Shown here one piece after another: positions 1-9,656 of a DNA stretch of 64,000 nucleotides. How positions within the stretch are numbered: position 1 is the stretch's first letter; every line of letters starts with the position of its first letter. The notes below the pieces were generated by a model that was not told where the DNA came from, searched no databases, and worked only from the letters and a program-made list of their open reading frames with translations. Source of the DNA: Candidatus Enterosoma merdigallinarum (GTDB taxonomy: Bacteria; Bacillota_I; Bacilli_A; RFN20; CAG-288); contig DVNL01000002.1 in assembly GCA_018714385.1 (NCBI GenBank), positions 91,619-155,618 of the forward strand. Direction: 5' to 3'. The position numbers and the translations under genes were made by a program.

Positions 1-556
1 CGACAAGGGGTTCGTAGGCCTGGAATTTCCCTGCCATGTAGTCCTCGTAGGTCCGCAGGTCCTTCTTGATGACCTCGATCGCGGCATCTTTCCCCTCGAT
101 GGAGGTGACGGACGTCTCCTTGCCTTCCAGTGACTTGTAGACGCGGAAGAAGTGACGGATTTCGTTTCCGACATAGTCGGGAAGCTCCTTCATTTCCTTG
201 AAGGAGGAATAGAAGGGGTCGGAAGTGCAGACGGCGATGATCTTCTCGTCGATATATCCCTGGTCCACCATTCGGATGATGCCGATCGGACGGCATTCGA
301 CCAGTGTCAGGGGGACGAGACTCTCCTGGCACAGGACCAGGACATCCAGAGGATCGTTGTCTTCGGCATAGGTCAACGGGATGAAACCGTAGTTGGCGGG
401 ATAGTAGGTCGCCGTGTAGAGGACGCGATCGAGTTTGATGAGACCGGTGGATTTGTCCAGCTCGTATTTGCAGTGGCTTCCTTTTGGAATCTCGACGACG
501 GCGGTGAATCGGTCGCATGTCACCCGCTTCGGGTCGATGTCATGCCAAATGTTCAT
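1..556 (-). CDS. ppa: Inorganic pyrophosphatase (family I), 3' end truncated by window edge
   Basis: My reading of the reverse strand from ATG at 556: MNIWHDIDPKRVTCDRFTAVVEIPKGSHCKYELDKSTGLIKLDRVLYTATYYPANYGFIPLTYAEDNDPLDVLVL; canonical soluble pyrophosphatase; not in the ORF track because no stop lies inside the window. Confidence 0.93.
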   Translation of the reverse strand, partial: MNIWHDIDPKRVTCDRFTAVVEIPKGSHCKYELDKSTGLIKLDRVLYTATYYPANYGFIPLTYAEDNDPLDVLVLCQESLVPLTLVECRPIGIIRMVDQGYIDEKIIAVCTSDPFYSSFKEMKELPDYVGNEIRHFFRVYKSLEGKETSVTSIEGKDAAIEVIKKDLRTYEDYMAGKFQAYEPLV

Positions 557-577
557 ATGTTTTCTCCTTGGTCAGGC

Positions 578-1105
578 CTAGAGGATCGGCGCATTCTGGA
601 ACTTTCGTCGGACGAAGGGGGCGAGGATGATCATGTTGAGATAGGAATTGTAGCGGAAGGCGAGTTTGTCGTACTTGCCGTAGGGCGAACTCTTCAGGTC
701 GTCGTTGAGATGAAGCATCTTCAGAAGCTTTTCGCTTGTATCGGCATAGGACGAATCCTTCTTCGCCACTTTCTTCTCACGCAGGAACTTCGTGAAGTAC
801 ATGATGAGAAAGTCGGTCTGGCTCTTGACCTTTCCGACATCCACAGGAGGCGTTTTGAGGAGGGCGTTGTTGCTCTCGACAAGCTCGCACATCTCGTCGG
901 AAAGATGATAATGATCGTCGAGAAGCCTTTCCTTTGTCTGGACGATGAGATCCATTCTTTCCTGCTCATAGGGGACAAGGGCCATGAGGGCATCATAGGC
1001 CTTGTTCATTGCTCTCTTCATCAGAAGATAGAGAATCAGGGCGGAGAGCAGGTAAAGAACAATGATGCAGACGATGACGATGATGACAATTATCCATTCG
1101 GGCAT
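578..1105 (-). CDS. LemA-like protein with N-terminal TM helix
   Basis: N-terminal TM segment, helical body, C-terminal RYNSYLNMIILAPFVRRKF resembling the LemA family end. Confidence 0.55.
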   Translation of the reverse strand: MPEWIIVIIVIVCIIVLYLLSALILYLLMKRAMNKAYDALMALVPYEQERMDLIVQTKERLLDDHYHLSDEMCELVESNNALLKTPPVDVGKVKSQTDFLIMYFTKFLREKKVAKKDSSYADTSEKLLKMLHLNDDLKSSPYGKYDKLAFRYNSYLNMIILAPFVRRKFQNAPIL

Positions 1106-1191
1106 AGTTTGTTTTTTCTTTCAGATAGCTGAATAAAGAATAAGATAAATGTACTGATAAAACAAGCATTCATTATGCTACAATTTGGCTA

Positions 1192-1911
1192 ATGATGCCA
1201 GGCCACAAAAAAGAGAAAGCGAAAGACATTGCCGTCTTGATGATGGCTGGAAGAGGAGAGAGACTTTTTTCCTCTATCAAGGTCAAGAAACAGTTTTTCC
1301 TTTTGGACGGAAAAGAACTTTTCCTCCATTCTTTGGAGTCTTTGTGCCTTTCAAAGTGCTTCCAGGAGATTCTTCTGGTCATCTCGAAAGAGGATGAGGA
1401 ACATGTCTGGCAGTCTATTTCCGACGACAAGATTGTCAACAAGCGAAAAATTCATATTGTCCATGGCGGAGAAACAAGAAACAAGTCCGTTGAGAACGCT
1501 CTTTTTTCACTAAAGAAGAAAAGAGGCAATTTCAATGTTTTGATCCACGATGCCGCCAGACCGTTTCTGACCGTCCCCTTGATTCAAAACATCATGGCCA
1601 AGACGTATCGGGCGGATGCCCTGACGTATTGTCTGCCTCTGGCGGATTCGTTGTTCAAGGAAGACGGAAAAGGCATCGTCTACCTGGACAGGAAGAACCT
1701 CTATCAGGTCCAGACACCTCAGGTTTTCGATTTCCGGAAGATTCTCGCCGTCTTCGAGGAAGGCTATGACCCAGAATGCACGGACGAATTTTCCAAGGCC
1801 GTCAGCGCCGGATTGAGAACCCTCACGCTTTTGGGCGATCTTTCCCTCTTCAAGTTGACTGGGAAAGAGGATTTGCAATTGCTGCGAAAACTCTCGGTTT
1901 TCGTTGAATAA
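1192..1911 (+). CDS. ispD: 2-C-methyl-D-erythritol 4-phosphate cytidylyltransferase
   Basis: IAVLMMAGRGERL, KKQFFLLDGKELFLHSL, VHGGETRNKSVENAL, IHDAARPF motifs of IspD. Confidence 0.93.
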   Translation: MMPGHKKEKAKDIAVLMMAGRGERLFSSIKVKKQFFLLDGKELFLHSLESLCLSKCFQEILLVISKEDEEHVWQSISDDKIVNKRKIHIVHGGETRNKSVENALFSLKKKRGNFNVLIHDAARPFLTVPLIQNIMAKTYRADALTYCLPLADSLFKEDGKGIVYLDRKNLYQVQTPQVFDFRKILAVFEEGYDPECTDEFSKAVSAGLRTLTLLGDLSLFKLTGKEDLQLLRKLSVFVE

Positions 1912-1983
1912 AAAACATAAATTCTCTATATTATTTTCGTTTAATAAATTACCGATAAAAATCATTTGTCAGGAGGAGACACA

Positions 1984-3270
1984 ATGGTTCAATATTCCAG
2001 ACATGGAAATGTCTTCGAGAGTTTGGATTACTCGGAGATCGACAGAAGGGGCGAGGAGGTTGCCCTGAAAATCCAGAACAAGACCGGGGAAGGAAGGGAT
2101 TTCCTCGGATGGCTCGACTTTGCCAGCAAGATGCCGGACGAGGAGGTTGAAAGAATCATCGCGACGGCGGAGCATATTCGTGCCAACTACGATGCCTTGG
2201 TCGTCATCGGCATCGGCGGCTCCTATCTCGGGGCCAGAGCGGTCATAGAAGCCATCAACGGCTTTTTTCCGGAGGACAAATTCGAGGTCATCTACCTCGG
2301 AAACACGCTTTCGAGCACCTATACGGCCCAGGTCCTCAATCACGTCAAGGACAAGAGAATCGCCATCAACGTCATTTCCAAGAGCGGCACGACGACGGAG
2401 CCTGCCGTCGCTTTCCGGCTTCTGAAGGAAAGACTGGAAGAGAAGTACGGAAAGGCGTATCTTTCCGATGCCATCTATGCCACGACCGACAAGAACAAGG
2501 GCGCTCTCAAGACGGAGGCGGAAAGGGAGGGTTATACGTCTTTCGTCATCCCCGATGATATCGGCGGACGCTTCTCCGTCATCACGCCCGTGGGACTTCT
2601 CCCCATCGCTTGTGCGAACATCAATATCCGCGAGTTCATCCGCGGCGTCCGCGACGGTGAGAAGGAGTATTCTTCTCTCGACTATCGTCGGAATCCTGCC
2701 TATTTCTATGGGGCGACACGGTATCTGCTCTATGCGCAGCAGAAATTCGCCTCCGAGATGTTCGTTTCTTACGAACTTCAGAACAAGATGATCGAGGAAT
2801 GGCTCAAACAGCTGTTCGACGAGTCCGAAGGCAAGGAGGGAAAGGCCCTCCTCTGCTCCTCCGGCGTCTTTACGACGGATTTGCACTCCATGGGCCAGTT
2901 CATCCAGCAAGGGTCCCGGATCCTTTTCGAGACCATCATCAAGGAGAAGCAGCCCATTGCCGATTTGGTCGTCCCCTATGACGAGGAGAATCTCGACAAT
3001 CTCAACTATCTCGCCGGCAAGACCGTTTCCCACATCAACGACCAGGCCTACCATGCGACATTGAAGGCCCACACCGAAGGCCATTCCCCGGCGAACGTCC
3101 TCGAGATCGAGAAGATGGATGCCTACAATCTCGGGAATCTCTTCTATTTCTTCTTCCGGGCGACGGCCTTCTCGGCCTATCTCCTCGGCGTCAACCCCTT
3201 CAATCAGCCGGGTGTCGAAGTCTATAAGAAGAACATGTTCAAGCTCCTCGGGAAACCGGGCGTCAAGTGA
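1984..3270 (+). CDS. pgi: Glucose-6-phosphate isomerase
   Basis: VIGIGGSYLGARAVIEA, NVISKSGTTTEPA, GGRFSVITPVGLLP; ATG at 1984 preceded by AGGAGG. Confidence 0.96.
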   Translation: MVQYSRHGNVFESLDYSEIDRRGEEVALKIQNKTGEGRDFLGWLDFASKMPDEEVERIIATAEHIRANYDALVVIGIGGSYLGARAVIEAINGFFPEDKFEVIYLGNTLSSTYTAQVLNHVKDKRIAINVISKSGTTTEPAVAFRLLKERLEEKYGKAYLSDAIYATTDKNKGALKTEAEREGYTSFVIPDDIGGRFSVITPVGLLPIACANINIREFIRGVRDGEKEYSSLDYRRNPAYFYGATRYLLYAQQKFASEMFVSYELQNKMIEEWLKQLFDESEGKEGKALLCSSGVFTTDLHSMGQFIQQGSRILFETIIKEKQPIADLVVPYDEENLDNLNYLAGKTVSHINDQAYHATLKAHTEGHSPANVLEIEKMDAYNLGNLFYFFFRATAFSAYLLGVNPFNQPGVEVYKKNMFKLLGKPGVK

Positions 3271-3279
3271 TGAAAAGAG

Positions 3280-3307
3280 GGCGGTGGCATCTGGCCATCG
3301 CCTTTTT
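3280..3307 (+). terminator. Rho-independent terminator after pgi
   Basis: GGCGGTGG-CATCTGG-CCATCGCC followed by TTTTT. Confidence 0.7.
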
Positions 3308-3374
3308 CAAAAGAATTGCGAAATTTCTTGAATAACGGGACGGGGCTTGCTAGAATAATCAAGCGCTAAATTTC

Positions 3375-3450
3375 GGATGCTTAGCTCAGCTGGAAGAGCA
3401 TCGCCTTTACACGGCGGAGGTCAGGAGTTCGAGACTCTTAGCATCCACCA
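3375..3450 (+). tRNA. tRNA-Val(TAC), CCA encoded
   Basis: GGATGCT/AGCATCC acceptor, TTCGAGA T-loop, anticodon TAC. Confidence 0.93.
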
Positions 3451-3480
3451 TCAAAGGATTGGCGCAGCAAGACGGTTCAC

Positions 3481-3564
3481 GGGCGAGTAGCGAAGCGGCC
3501 AAACGCGGCAGACTGTAAATCTGTTCCTTCGGGTTCGGTGGTTCGAATCCACCCCCGCCCACCA
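3481..3564 (+). tRNA. tRNA-Tyr(GTA), class II, CCA encoded
   Basis: AGACTGTAAATCT anticodon arm, long variable arm, GGTGGTTCGAATCCACC T-arm. Confidence 0.93.
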
Positions 3565-3604
3565 TCCTTCGATAGCAACGCCTTGCGTTCTATAAAGCCT
3601 TACT

Positions 3605-3678
3605 TGGGGTATAGCCAAGGGGTAAGGCAACAGACTTTGACTCTGTCAGCGGTGGTTCGAATCCACCTACCCCAGCCA
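3605..3678 (+). tRNA. tRNA-Gln(TTG), CCA encoded
   Basis: TGGGGTA/TACCCCA acceptor, CAGACTTTGACTCTG anticodon arm. Confidence 0.94.
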
Positions 3679-3708
3679 CCTCTTGGTAGGAGCGGAAGAC
3701 CCCGTCCT

Positions 3709-3784
3709 GTCTCGTTAGCTCAGCCGGTAGAGCACGTGACTTTTAATCACGGGGCCATGGGTTCGAGTCCCATACGAGACACCA
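3709..3784 (+). tRNA. tRNA-Lys(TTT), CCA encoded
   Basis: GTCTCGT/ACGAGAC acceptor, GTGACTTTTAATCAC anticodon arm. Confidence 0.94.
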
Positions 3785-3789
3785 CTTCC

Positions 3790-3877
3790 GCCCAGGTGGC
3801 GAAATCGGTAGACGCACAGGACTTAAAATCCTGCGGGCCAATCACCCATACCGGTTCGATTCCGGTCCTGGGCACCA
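3790..3877 (+). tRNA. tRNA-Leu(TAA), class II, CCA encoded
   Basis: GCCCAGG/CCTGGGC acceptor, CAGGACTTAAAATCCTG anticodon arm. Confidence 0.94.
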
Positions 3878-4628
3878 AATTTTATAGGTTTAGGTTTGAT
3901 AAAAATGGTTATCAAGCCTTTTTTTATATCATTAGATTCGCCGAAAAGACATTTTAATGTAGCTTTATCTCTTTTGATTATTTATCCATTTGATTTATTA
4001 ACACTACGGACTTTAGAAAGAATATCTCTTAATTTATAAATTTCATTAGAAAATAAACTTTTTTCAAATTTAAATAATTTTTCGTTTTCCTTATTAAAAA
4101 AGACACTCTTCCCGAACCAGTCCATGCAGAATAATCGCCAAACTAAACCGATAGACTGGTTTGAAAAAAAGCATCTCCCTTTATTTTGCATTTCAGTTTA
4201 GCTTAGCAATAATGACTTTATCAAAGATTAGTATCGATTTTAATAAAAACATTAATATTTGAAATTAGATCCTTTCATGGCCATTTATAATCCCGCCTAT
4301 TTGTTTACACATATTTAATTTTATTAGTTTATATCAACTTTCACTTCACCATTTTCGGGTAAATTTATTATTTGTGAGAGACGTTTTAATTTTTCTATTA
4401 TTAAAATTTAAGATTTAAAATTATAGTAATCTTCATATGTTACGCAAGTAAAAATAGACACCTTATCCACGTCATATATAACAAAGTTACAAATAATAAC
4501 TAGGGCTGCAAACCGCATTAAAATGGGTATTCTTTTTAAGATATTCAAATCATAAATTATTTACTAAAATGTCTATAAATTTTGATTTTAAGACGTCAAG
4601 TCAGAGCACAAGGATGTGAAAAGCGCCA

Positions 4629-5525
4629 TCAGACATAGCCCGGATAGATATAGTAGCTTTCGCCAAGCAGCCCCTCAAGAAAGGCGACAGTGAAAGAATC
4701 GCCGACTTCGATTTCATCATAGAAATGTTTCGGAACGGCTATTTCATGGGAGTGACCGTCACTTTCAAAACTCAGTTCATAGAGCGTCGGCCTTTTCCAT
4801 CCCCGATCGATGTCCTTTTCGAGCACTTTCACCGTTTCAAGTGTCGGCTTTGAAAAATCGAAGCAGATATTGAGACTGGTCAAAGATCCCCAGACGATGC
4901 ACCAAGAAATGATGAAACCGCAAAGGGACCATCCGAGGCATCGCAACCACTTCGGCTTCTTCTTTTTCGTGTTTTCCGGCTTCTTTTTCATGCGGCGCCA
5001 AGAGATGATCCCGGTCGCTATCAAGGCGACAAAGCCGACGACGAGCGGCGGTATCCAGAAGGGCATCTCAGAAGTGAAGTCTGCCTTCATACTGAGGGAT
5101 ACGGCAGGCACAAGGGAAAGAAAGGCAGGGCATCCTACCCACAGGCCGCTATCGAGCTTGTCTTTTTTTCGAAACCGCAGGGCGATGAGAAGAAGTCCGC
5201 CAAGAATGGCGACGGAGAACATGACGATCGCATATATCTTGGCTGAAAGCATCAAGGGAAGGTATGAAATCAAAAAGGCGAAGGCCGTGGCATAAATCAT
5301 CAGCGGCCAGAAAAGTTGACGCTTTCTTAGGAAGACAAGGACGATGACGGAGGCGAAAAGGAAGGAGCGGGTCAGGCACATTCCTCCCACTGAAAAGAGA
5401 AAGTCGTTATTGTTCGAGACAAGGGAGAGGATGAGGCATATCAAAAAGAGAACGCCAAAGGCGATCCATCTCGTGAGGTCCATCCAATCCTTCTTTTTGT
5501 TGGGCTTCTTGGGCATGTTTTTCAC
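4629..5525 (-). CDS. Polytopic membrane protein of unknown function
   Basis: 298-aa ORF, about 7 hydrophobic segments, soluble C-terminus; no family recognised. Confidence 0.7.
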   Translation of the reverse strand: MKNMPKKPNKKKDWMDLTRWIAFGVLFLICLILSLVSNNNDFLFSVGGMCLTRSFLFASVIVLVFLRKRQLFWPLMIYATAFAFLISYLPLMLSAKIYAIVMFSVAILGGLLLIALRFRKKDKLDSGLWVGCPAFLSLVPAVSLSMKADFTSEMPFWIPPLVVGFVALIATGIISWRRMKKKPENTKKKKPKWLRCLGWSLCGFIISWCIVWGSLTSLNICFDFSKPTLETVKVLEKDIDRGWKRPTLYELSFESDGHSHEIAVPKHFYDEIEVGDSFTVAFLEGLLGESYYIYPGYV

Positions 5526-5656
5526 TATTTCATTATAGACGAAAGCCCAAAGACTCGGGAAATGAAATGAAAAGGGAGGACATGATGAAAAATCTTCGTG
5601 GCAGCCTCGGATTCATTCCCGTGATATAATTCACGATGAAAGAGAAGGCATGACGC

Positions 5657-8035
5657 ATGGAAAAGATCGACTTGAACAAGGGATGGCTCTTTCGACGGAT
5701 AGGGGAAGATTTCGAATGCCGTGTCGACATTCCGCATGATGCCATGCTTGGCGAAAAGCGGACGCCCTCATCTCCAGGCGGCGTCAATACGGGATGGTTT
5801 GAAGGGCATGATTATCAATATCGAAGGACGATTTCAATAGACAAAGCTGATATCGGGAAAAACTTTCTCCTTGAATTCGAAGGTGTCTATCATGATGCCG
5901 AAATATATATCAATGATGAACTGATCTATTCACGTCCGTATGGCTATAGCGATTTCTTCGTCGATGTGACCGAGAAACTGAAGGCGGGAGATAATGAGCT
6001 GAAGGTATTGGCGAGGAATGCTGACCAGCCGAATTCTCGTTGGTATTCCGGGGCCGGAATCTATCGCCCTGTCTATCTTTATGTTTTCGACAAAGATAGA
6101 CACATTGTTCCAGGAAGCATACGGATCAAGACCAGACGGATTCGCCCCGCCATCATCGAAGTCCAGGTCCAGACGGTCGGCAAAGGGACTCTCGTTGTGA
6201 GCATCGCCGATGGAAATGCATGTCTTGCCAGCCAAGCGAAAGAGGCAACGGGAGAGGATGCCCTGACTTTCGAGATCGACGACGCGACTTACTGGAGCGC
6301 CGATGATCCGAAGCTTTATTGTCTGACGGTGTCCTTCGGCGACGATTGCGTCTCGATCCCCTTCGGAATCCGGACGATCGAATGGGGAGACGACGGATTC
6401 AAGGTCAACGGGGAAAGAGTCCTGCTCAAGGGGGCCTGCATCCATCATGACAATGGCCCCTTGGGGGCGATTACCGACGAATCTGCCGACTTGAGGCGGG
6501 TCCGTCTTTTGAAGTCCGTCGGGTACAATGCCATCCGTTCCGCCCACAATCCGATTTCGAAGTCCCTTCTGGATGCCTGCGACAGGCTTGGCATGTATGT
6601 CCTCGACGAATTCACGGACTGCTGGTATATCCACAAGACGGCACACGACTATGCCGACGATTTCGACAAGTGGCACGAACAGGATCTGAAGGATATGGTG
6701 CTCAAGGACGTCAATCATCCTTCCGTGATCATGTATTCCATCGGAAACGAAGTGGCGGAGACCGGTCAGAAAAAGGGGATCGCCCTGACTGAGAAGATGA
6801 CCGGATATCTTCACTCCCTCGACGACACGAGGCCGGTGACCTGCGGCATCAACATTTTCTTCAATTTCCTCTTCTCGATTGGTCTCGGCGTCTATTCGGA
6901 CAAGAAGGCGGAAAAGTACGGGAAGGTCCCGGAGAAGAAGCGGAAGAAAGTCGGCTCGGAGTTCTTCAACAACCTGGCCGGTCTCTTAGGGGATGAGGCC
7001 ATGAAGACCGGAGCGACCCTTCCTATGTGCGACGGCAAGACGAGGGAGGCCTTCGCCAGCATGGACATCGCCGGCTACAACTATGGCATCAAGCGCTATC
7101 GCCACGATCTGAAGAAGTATCCTCACCGAGTCATTCTCGGAACGGAGACTTTCTGCAACGACGAATATAAATGGCTGCAAGTCGCAAAGAAGAACCCTCG
7201 CCTGATCGGGGACTTCGTCTGGACTGGCATGGATTACCTCGGCGAGGTCGGGATAGGAAGCTATGTCCACCATGACTATGCCGACGACTTCGGGCATGGC
7301 GTCGGATGGCTGACGGCCGGCTCGGGAAGGATCGACATAACGGGAAAGGAATTGGGGGAAGCCCTCTATACGAAAGTGGTCTTCGAGAAAAGCCCCCTGG
7401 AGATGGCCGTCGAGCCTGTCCCCTACTATCGGGACAAGCATTCCCCTTCCTCTTGGAAGATGAACGAGACCATCGACTCATGGACTTACCCCGGCTTTGA
7501 AGGCAGAAAGACATTCGTCGAAGTCTATACTCTGGCCGACACGGTCCGGCTCTATCTGGACGGCAAGTGCATCGGGACCAAGAAGAGGAATCGGAAGGAT
7601 GCCATCGTCCGTTTCTGCTTGAAGTATCGTCCGGGCACGTTGACGGCGGAAGGGCTGAACGAGGAGGGCAAAGTGGTCGGAAGGAAAAGCCTGACGACAG
7701 CCGGAAAGGACATCGCACTGCGTGCCTATCCCGAGGCGGAAGAGATAAAAGGCGACGGATTGGCCTATGTCCGCTTCAAACTTGCCGATTCCTCCGGCAT
7801 CTATAATCCCTTGGCCAGGGATTTCGTCACGATCACGGATCTGCAAAACGGGACATTGGAGGCCTTGGCGTCCGCCTGTCCCTACAATCCCTTGGGCTAC
7901 AAGGGAGAAAAGACAGAGACCTATCTCGGCGAGGCTCTGGCTATCTTGAGACCTATTGGGAAAGGAGACCTGTCCTTTGTCGCCCGTTCCCTAAGGCATG
8001 GCGATGTCTCCGTCACGATAAAAGTGATCGACTGA
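5657..8035 (+). CDS. Glycoside hydrolase family 2 (beta-galactosidase/beta-glucuronidase-like), cytoplasmic
   Basis: IRSAHNPISKSLLDACDRLGMYVLDE, acid/base SIGNEVAE, nucleophile ILGTETF; no signal peptide. Confidence 0.9.
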   Translation: MEKIDLNKGWLFRRIGEDFECRVDIPHDAMLGEKRTPSSPGGVNTGWFEGHDYQYRRTISIDKADIGKNFLLEFEGVYHDAEIYINDELIYSRPYGYSDFFVDVTEKLKAGDNELKVLARNADQPNSRWYSGAGIYRPVYLYVFDKDRHIVPGSIRIKTRRIRPAIIEVQVQTVGKGTLVVSIADGNACLASQAKEATGEDALTFEIDDATYWSADDPKLYCLTVSFGDDCVSIPFGIRTIEWGDDGFKVNGERVLLKGACIHHDNGPLGAITDESADLRRVRLLKSVGYNAIRSAHNPISKSLLDACDRLGMYVLDEFTDCWYIHKTAHDYADDFDKWHEQDLKDMVLKDVNHPSVIMYSIGNEVAETGQKKGIALTEKMTGYLHSLDDTRPVTCGINIFFNFLFSIGLGVYSDKKAEKYGKVPEKKRKKVGSEFFNNLAGLLGDEAMKTGATLPMCDGKTREAFASMDIAGYNYGIKRYRHDLKKYPHRVILGTETFCNDEYKWLQVAKKNPRLIGDFVWTGMDYLGEVGIGSYVHHDYADDFGHGVGWLTAGSGRIDITGKELGEALYTKVVFEKSPLEMAVEPVPYYRDKHSPSSWKMNETIDSWTYPGFEGRKTFVEVYTLADTVRLYLDGKCIGTKKRNRKDAIVRFCLKYRPGTLTAEGLNEEGKVVGRKSLTTAGKDIALRAYPEAEEIKGDGLAYVRFKLADSSGIYNPLARDFVTITDLQNGTLEALASACPYNPLGYKGEKTETYLGEALAILRPIGKGDLSFVARSLRHGDVSVTIKVID

Positions 8036-8120
8036 AAACACATGATTTTTTGGACGAATATGAAAATTGCTTTTAATACTAAAGAGATGCTTTTGTTTTT
8101 AATGAAAACAAACTTAAATA

Positions 8121-8699
8121 CTACAAGATTCCTTGAAGAAGGATTTTCAATCCGACGGCGAAGAAGACAAGGCATGAGATAAGGCTTGCCCAGCGCTCCA
8201 GCTTGTCGGCGACCTTGCTGCCGAAGAAAGTCGTCAAGAAACTCAAAAGGAACGTGACGATGCCGATGATGCCGAAGACCAGCATCGCCTGGGGAATTTC
8301 CAGACCCAAATAGACGAATCCGATGCACAAGGCATCGATGGAGGTCGCCACGCCTTGGAGAAGGATTTCCGGTATCCGGATTTCTTTTTCCTTTTTCTCT
8401 TCGTCCTTGGCCTTTTTGTCCAGCTTTTCGGAGACGAAGTCATAGAGGGACTTCAAGGAAAGGATGGTCAGAAGGGAAAAGGCGATCCACGGAATATAGC
8501 CTTCCAGGACATCCCGGAAGGAATAGCCGATGAAATAGCCGACGATCGGCATGGCCATCTGCATCGTTCCGAACACCAGGGCGATGAAGAAGACCTTCCA
8601 TATCTTCATCTTCTTTTCGTGGATGCCGTCCACGGCGCCGACCGTCATGGCATCGACGGCCATCGAAAGGGAAGTCAAAGACACATTGATCCAATCCAT
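8121..8699 (-). CDS. mntP: Manganese efflux pump MntP
   Basis: MDWINVSLTSLSMAVDAMTVGAVDG and second repeat GVATSIDALCIGFVY, typical of MntP/DUF204; the ORF extends upstream only through the riboswitch. Confidence 0.88.
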   Translation of the reverse strand: MDWINVSLTSLSMAVDAMTVGAVDGIHEKKMKIWKVFFIALVFGTMQMAMPIVGYFIGYSFRDVLEGYIPWIAFSLLTILSLKSLYDFVSEKLDKKAKDEEKKEKEIRIPEILLQGVATSIDALCIGFVYLGLEIPQAMLVFGIIGIVTFLLSFLTTFFGSKVADKLERWASLISCLVFFAVGLKILLQGIL

Positions 8700-8714
8700 A
8701 TAGCATTCTCTCCT

Positions 8715-8812
8715 ATATGAGTCTCGGATCATTAAGACTGGCCAGGATTTCTCCAGCATGTTGGCCAGTCGCTTTTTCGATAAAAGCGTCCTACTCCCTC
8801 GAAAAAGCATTC
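8715..8812 (-). promoter_or_regulatory. yybP-ykoY Mn2+-sensing riboswitch upstream of mntP
   Basis: Reverse strand reads GAGGGAGTAGGACGC...GCGACTGGCCAACATGCTGGAG...CCTGGCCAGT, i.e. the GGGAGUAG and CCAACAUGC conserved blocks, immediately 5' of mntP. Confidence 0.82.
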
Positions 8813-8915
8813 TATCACCGGTGAGGAAGAAAAGACAGAAAAAATCGCCGGATGCCACAGCCGAACGGCAGCCCACAAAGAATGGCTGCCGAACGGCTAG
8901 AACATACGGAAAATA

Positions 8916-9656
8916 TCAGTGGACGTGAGACAGGAACGCTTTTGCCCGATCCGTCTTGGGATGGTTGAAGAAGTCTTCCGGCGTTCCTTCTTCGGCGATC
9001 TGGCCGCGGTCGAAGAAGACGACGCGCGTGGAGACGTTCCGTGCGAAGGAAAGCTCATGCGTGACGACGACCATCGTCATGCCGTTTTTGGCCAAGGCCT
9101 GTATGACCTTGAGGACCTCGCCGATCATCTCCGGGTCCAGGGCGGAAGTGGGTTCGTCGAAGAGCATGATGTCGGGATCCATGACCAAGGCCCTGGCGAT
9201 GGCGACGCGTTGTTTCTGCCCTCCCGACAAAGTCCGGGGCATGTGGGTCGCAAAAGAAGCCATACCCACCTTTTCAAGGGCATCCATCGCTCGTCTCTTG
9301 GCCTCTTCCTTGCTCCTTTTGAGGACCTTTCTCTGGGCATAGAGACAATTCTTGAGGACATCCATGTTCTCGAAGAGGTTGAATTGCTGGAAGACCATCC
9401 CCATCCGGGCGCGGACCTTGTTGATGTCGCATCCTCTCGCCAGGATATTTTCACCCTCGAAAAGGATCTCGCCCTCGTCCGGACGCTCGAGGAGGTTGAG
9501 ACAGCGGAGGAAGGTGGACTTGCCTCCGCCGGAAGAGCCGATGACGGAGACGACGTCGCCCTTTTGGACATCCAGGGAGATTCCCTTCAATACCGGTACG
9601 CCCTCGTAGCTTTTCTTGAGGGAACGAACCTGCAACAGAATTTCTCTCTCACTCAT
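8916..9656 (-). CDS. Polar amino-acid ABC transporter ATP-binding protein
   Basis: Walker [46 protein letters not shown] (GlnQ/HisP type). Confidence 0.92.
   Translation of the reverse strand: MSEREILLQVRSLKKSYEGVPVLKGISLDVQKGDVVSVIGSSGGGKSTFLRCLNLLERPDEGEILFEGENILARGCDINKVRARMGMVFQQFNLFENMDVLKNCLYAQRKVLKRSKEEAKRRAMDALEKVGMASFATHMPRTLSGGQKQRVAIARALVMDPDIMLFDEPTSALDPEMIGEVLKVIQALAKNGMTMVVVTHELSFARNVSTRVVFFDRGQIAEEGTPEDFFNHPKTDRAKAFLSHVH

Noticed and set aside
3538-3957. 139-aa ORF across the tRNA cluster
   Set aside because: Lies across four tRNA genes; not a real CDS.
5636-5653. Short upstream ORF MKEKA before the GH2 gene
   Set aside because: The predicted transcription start falls at or after its ATG, so it is probably not in the mRNA.
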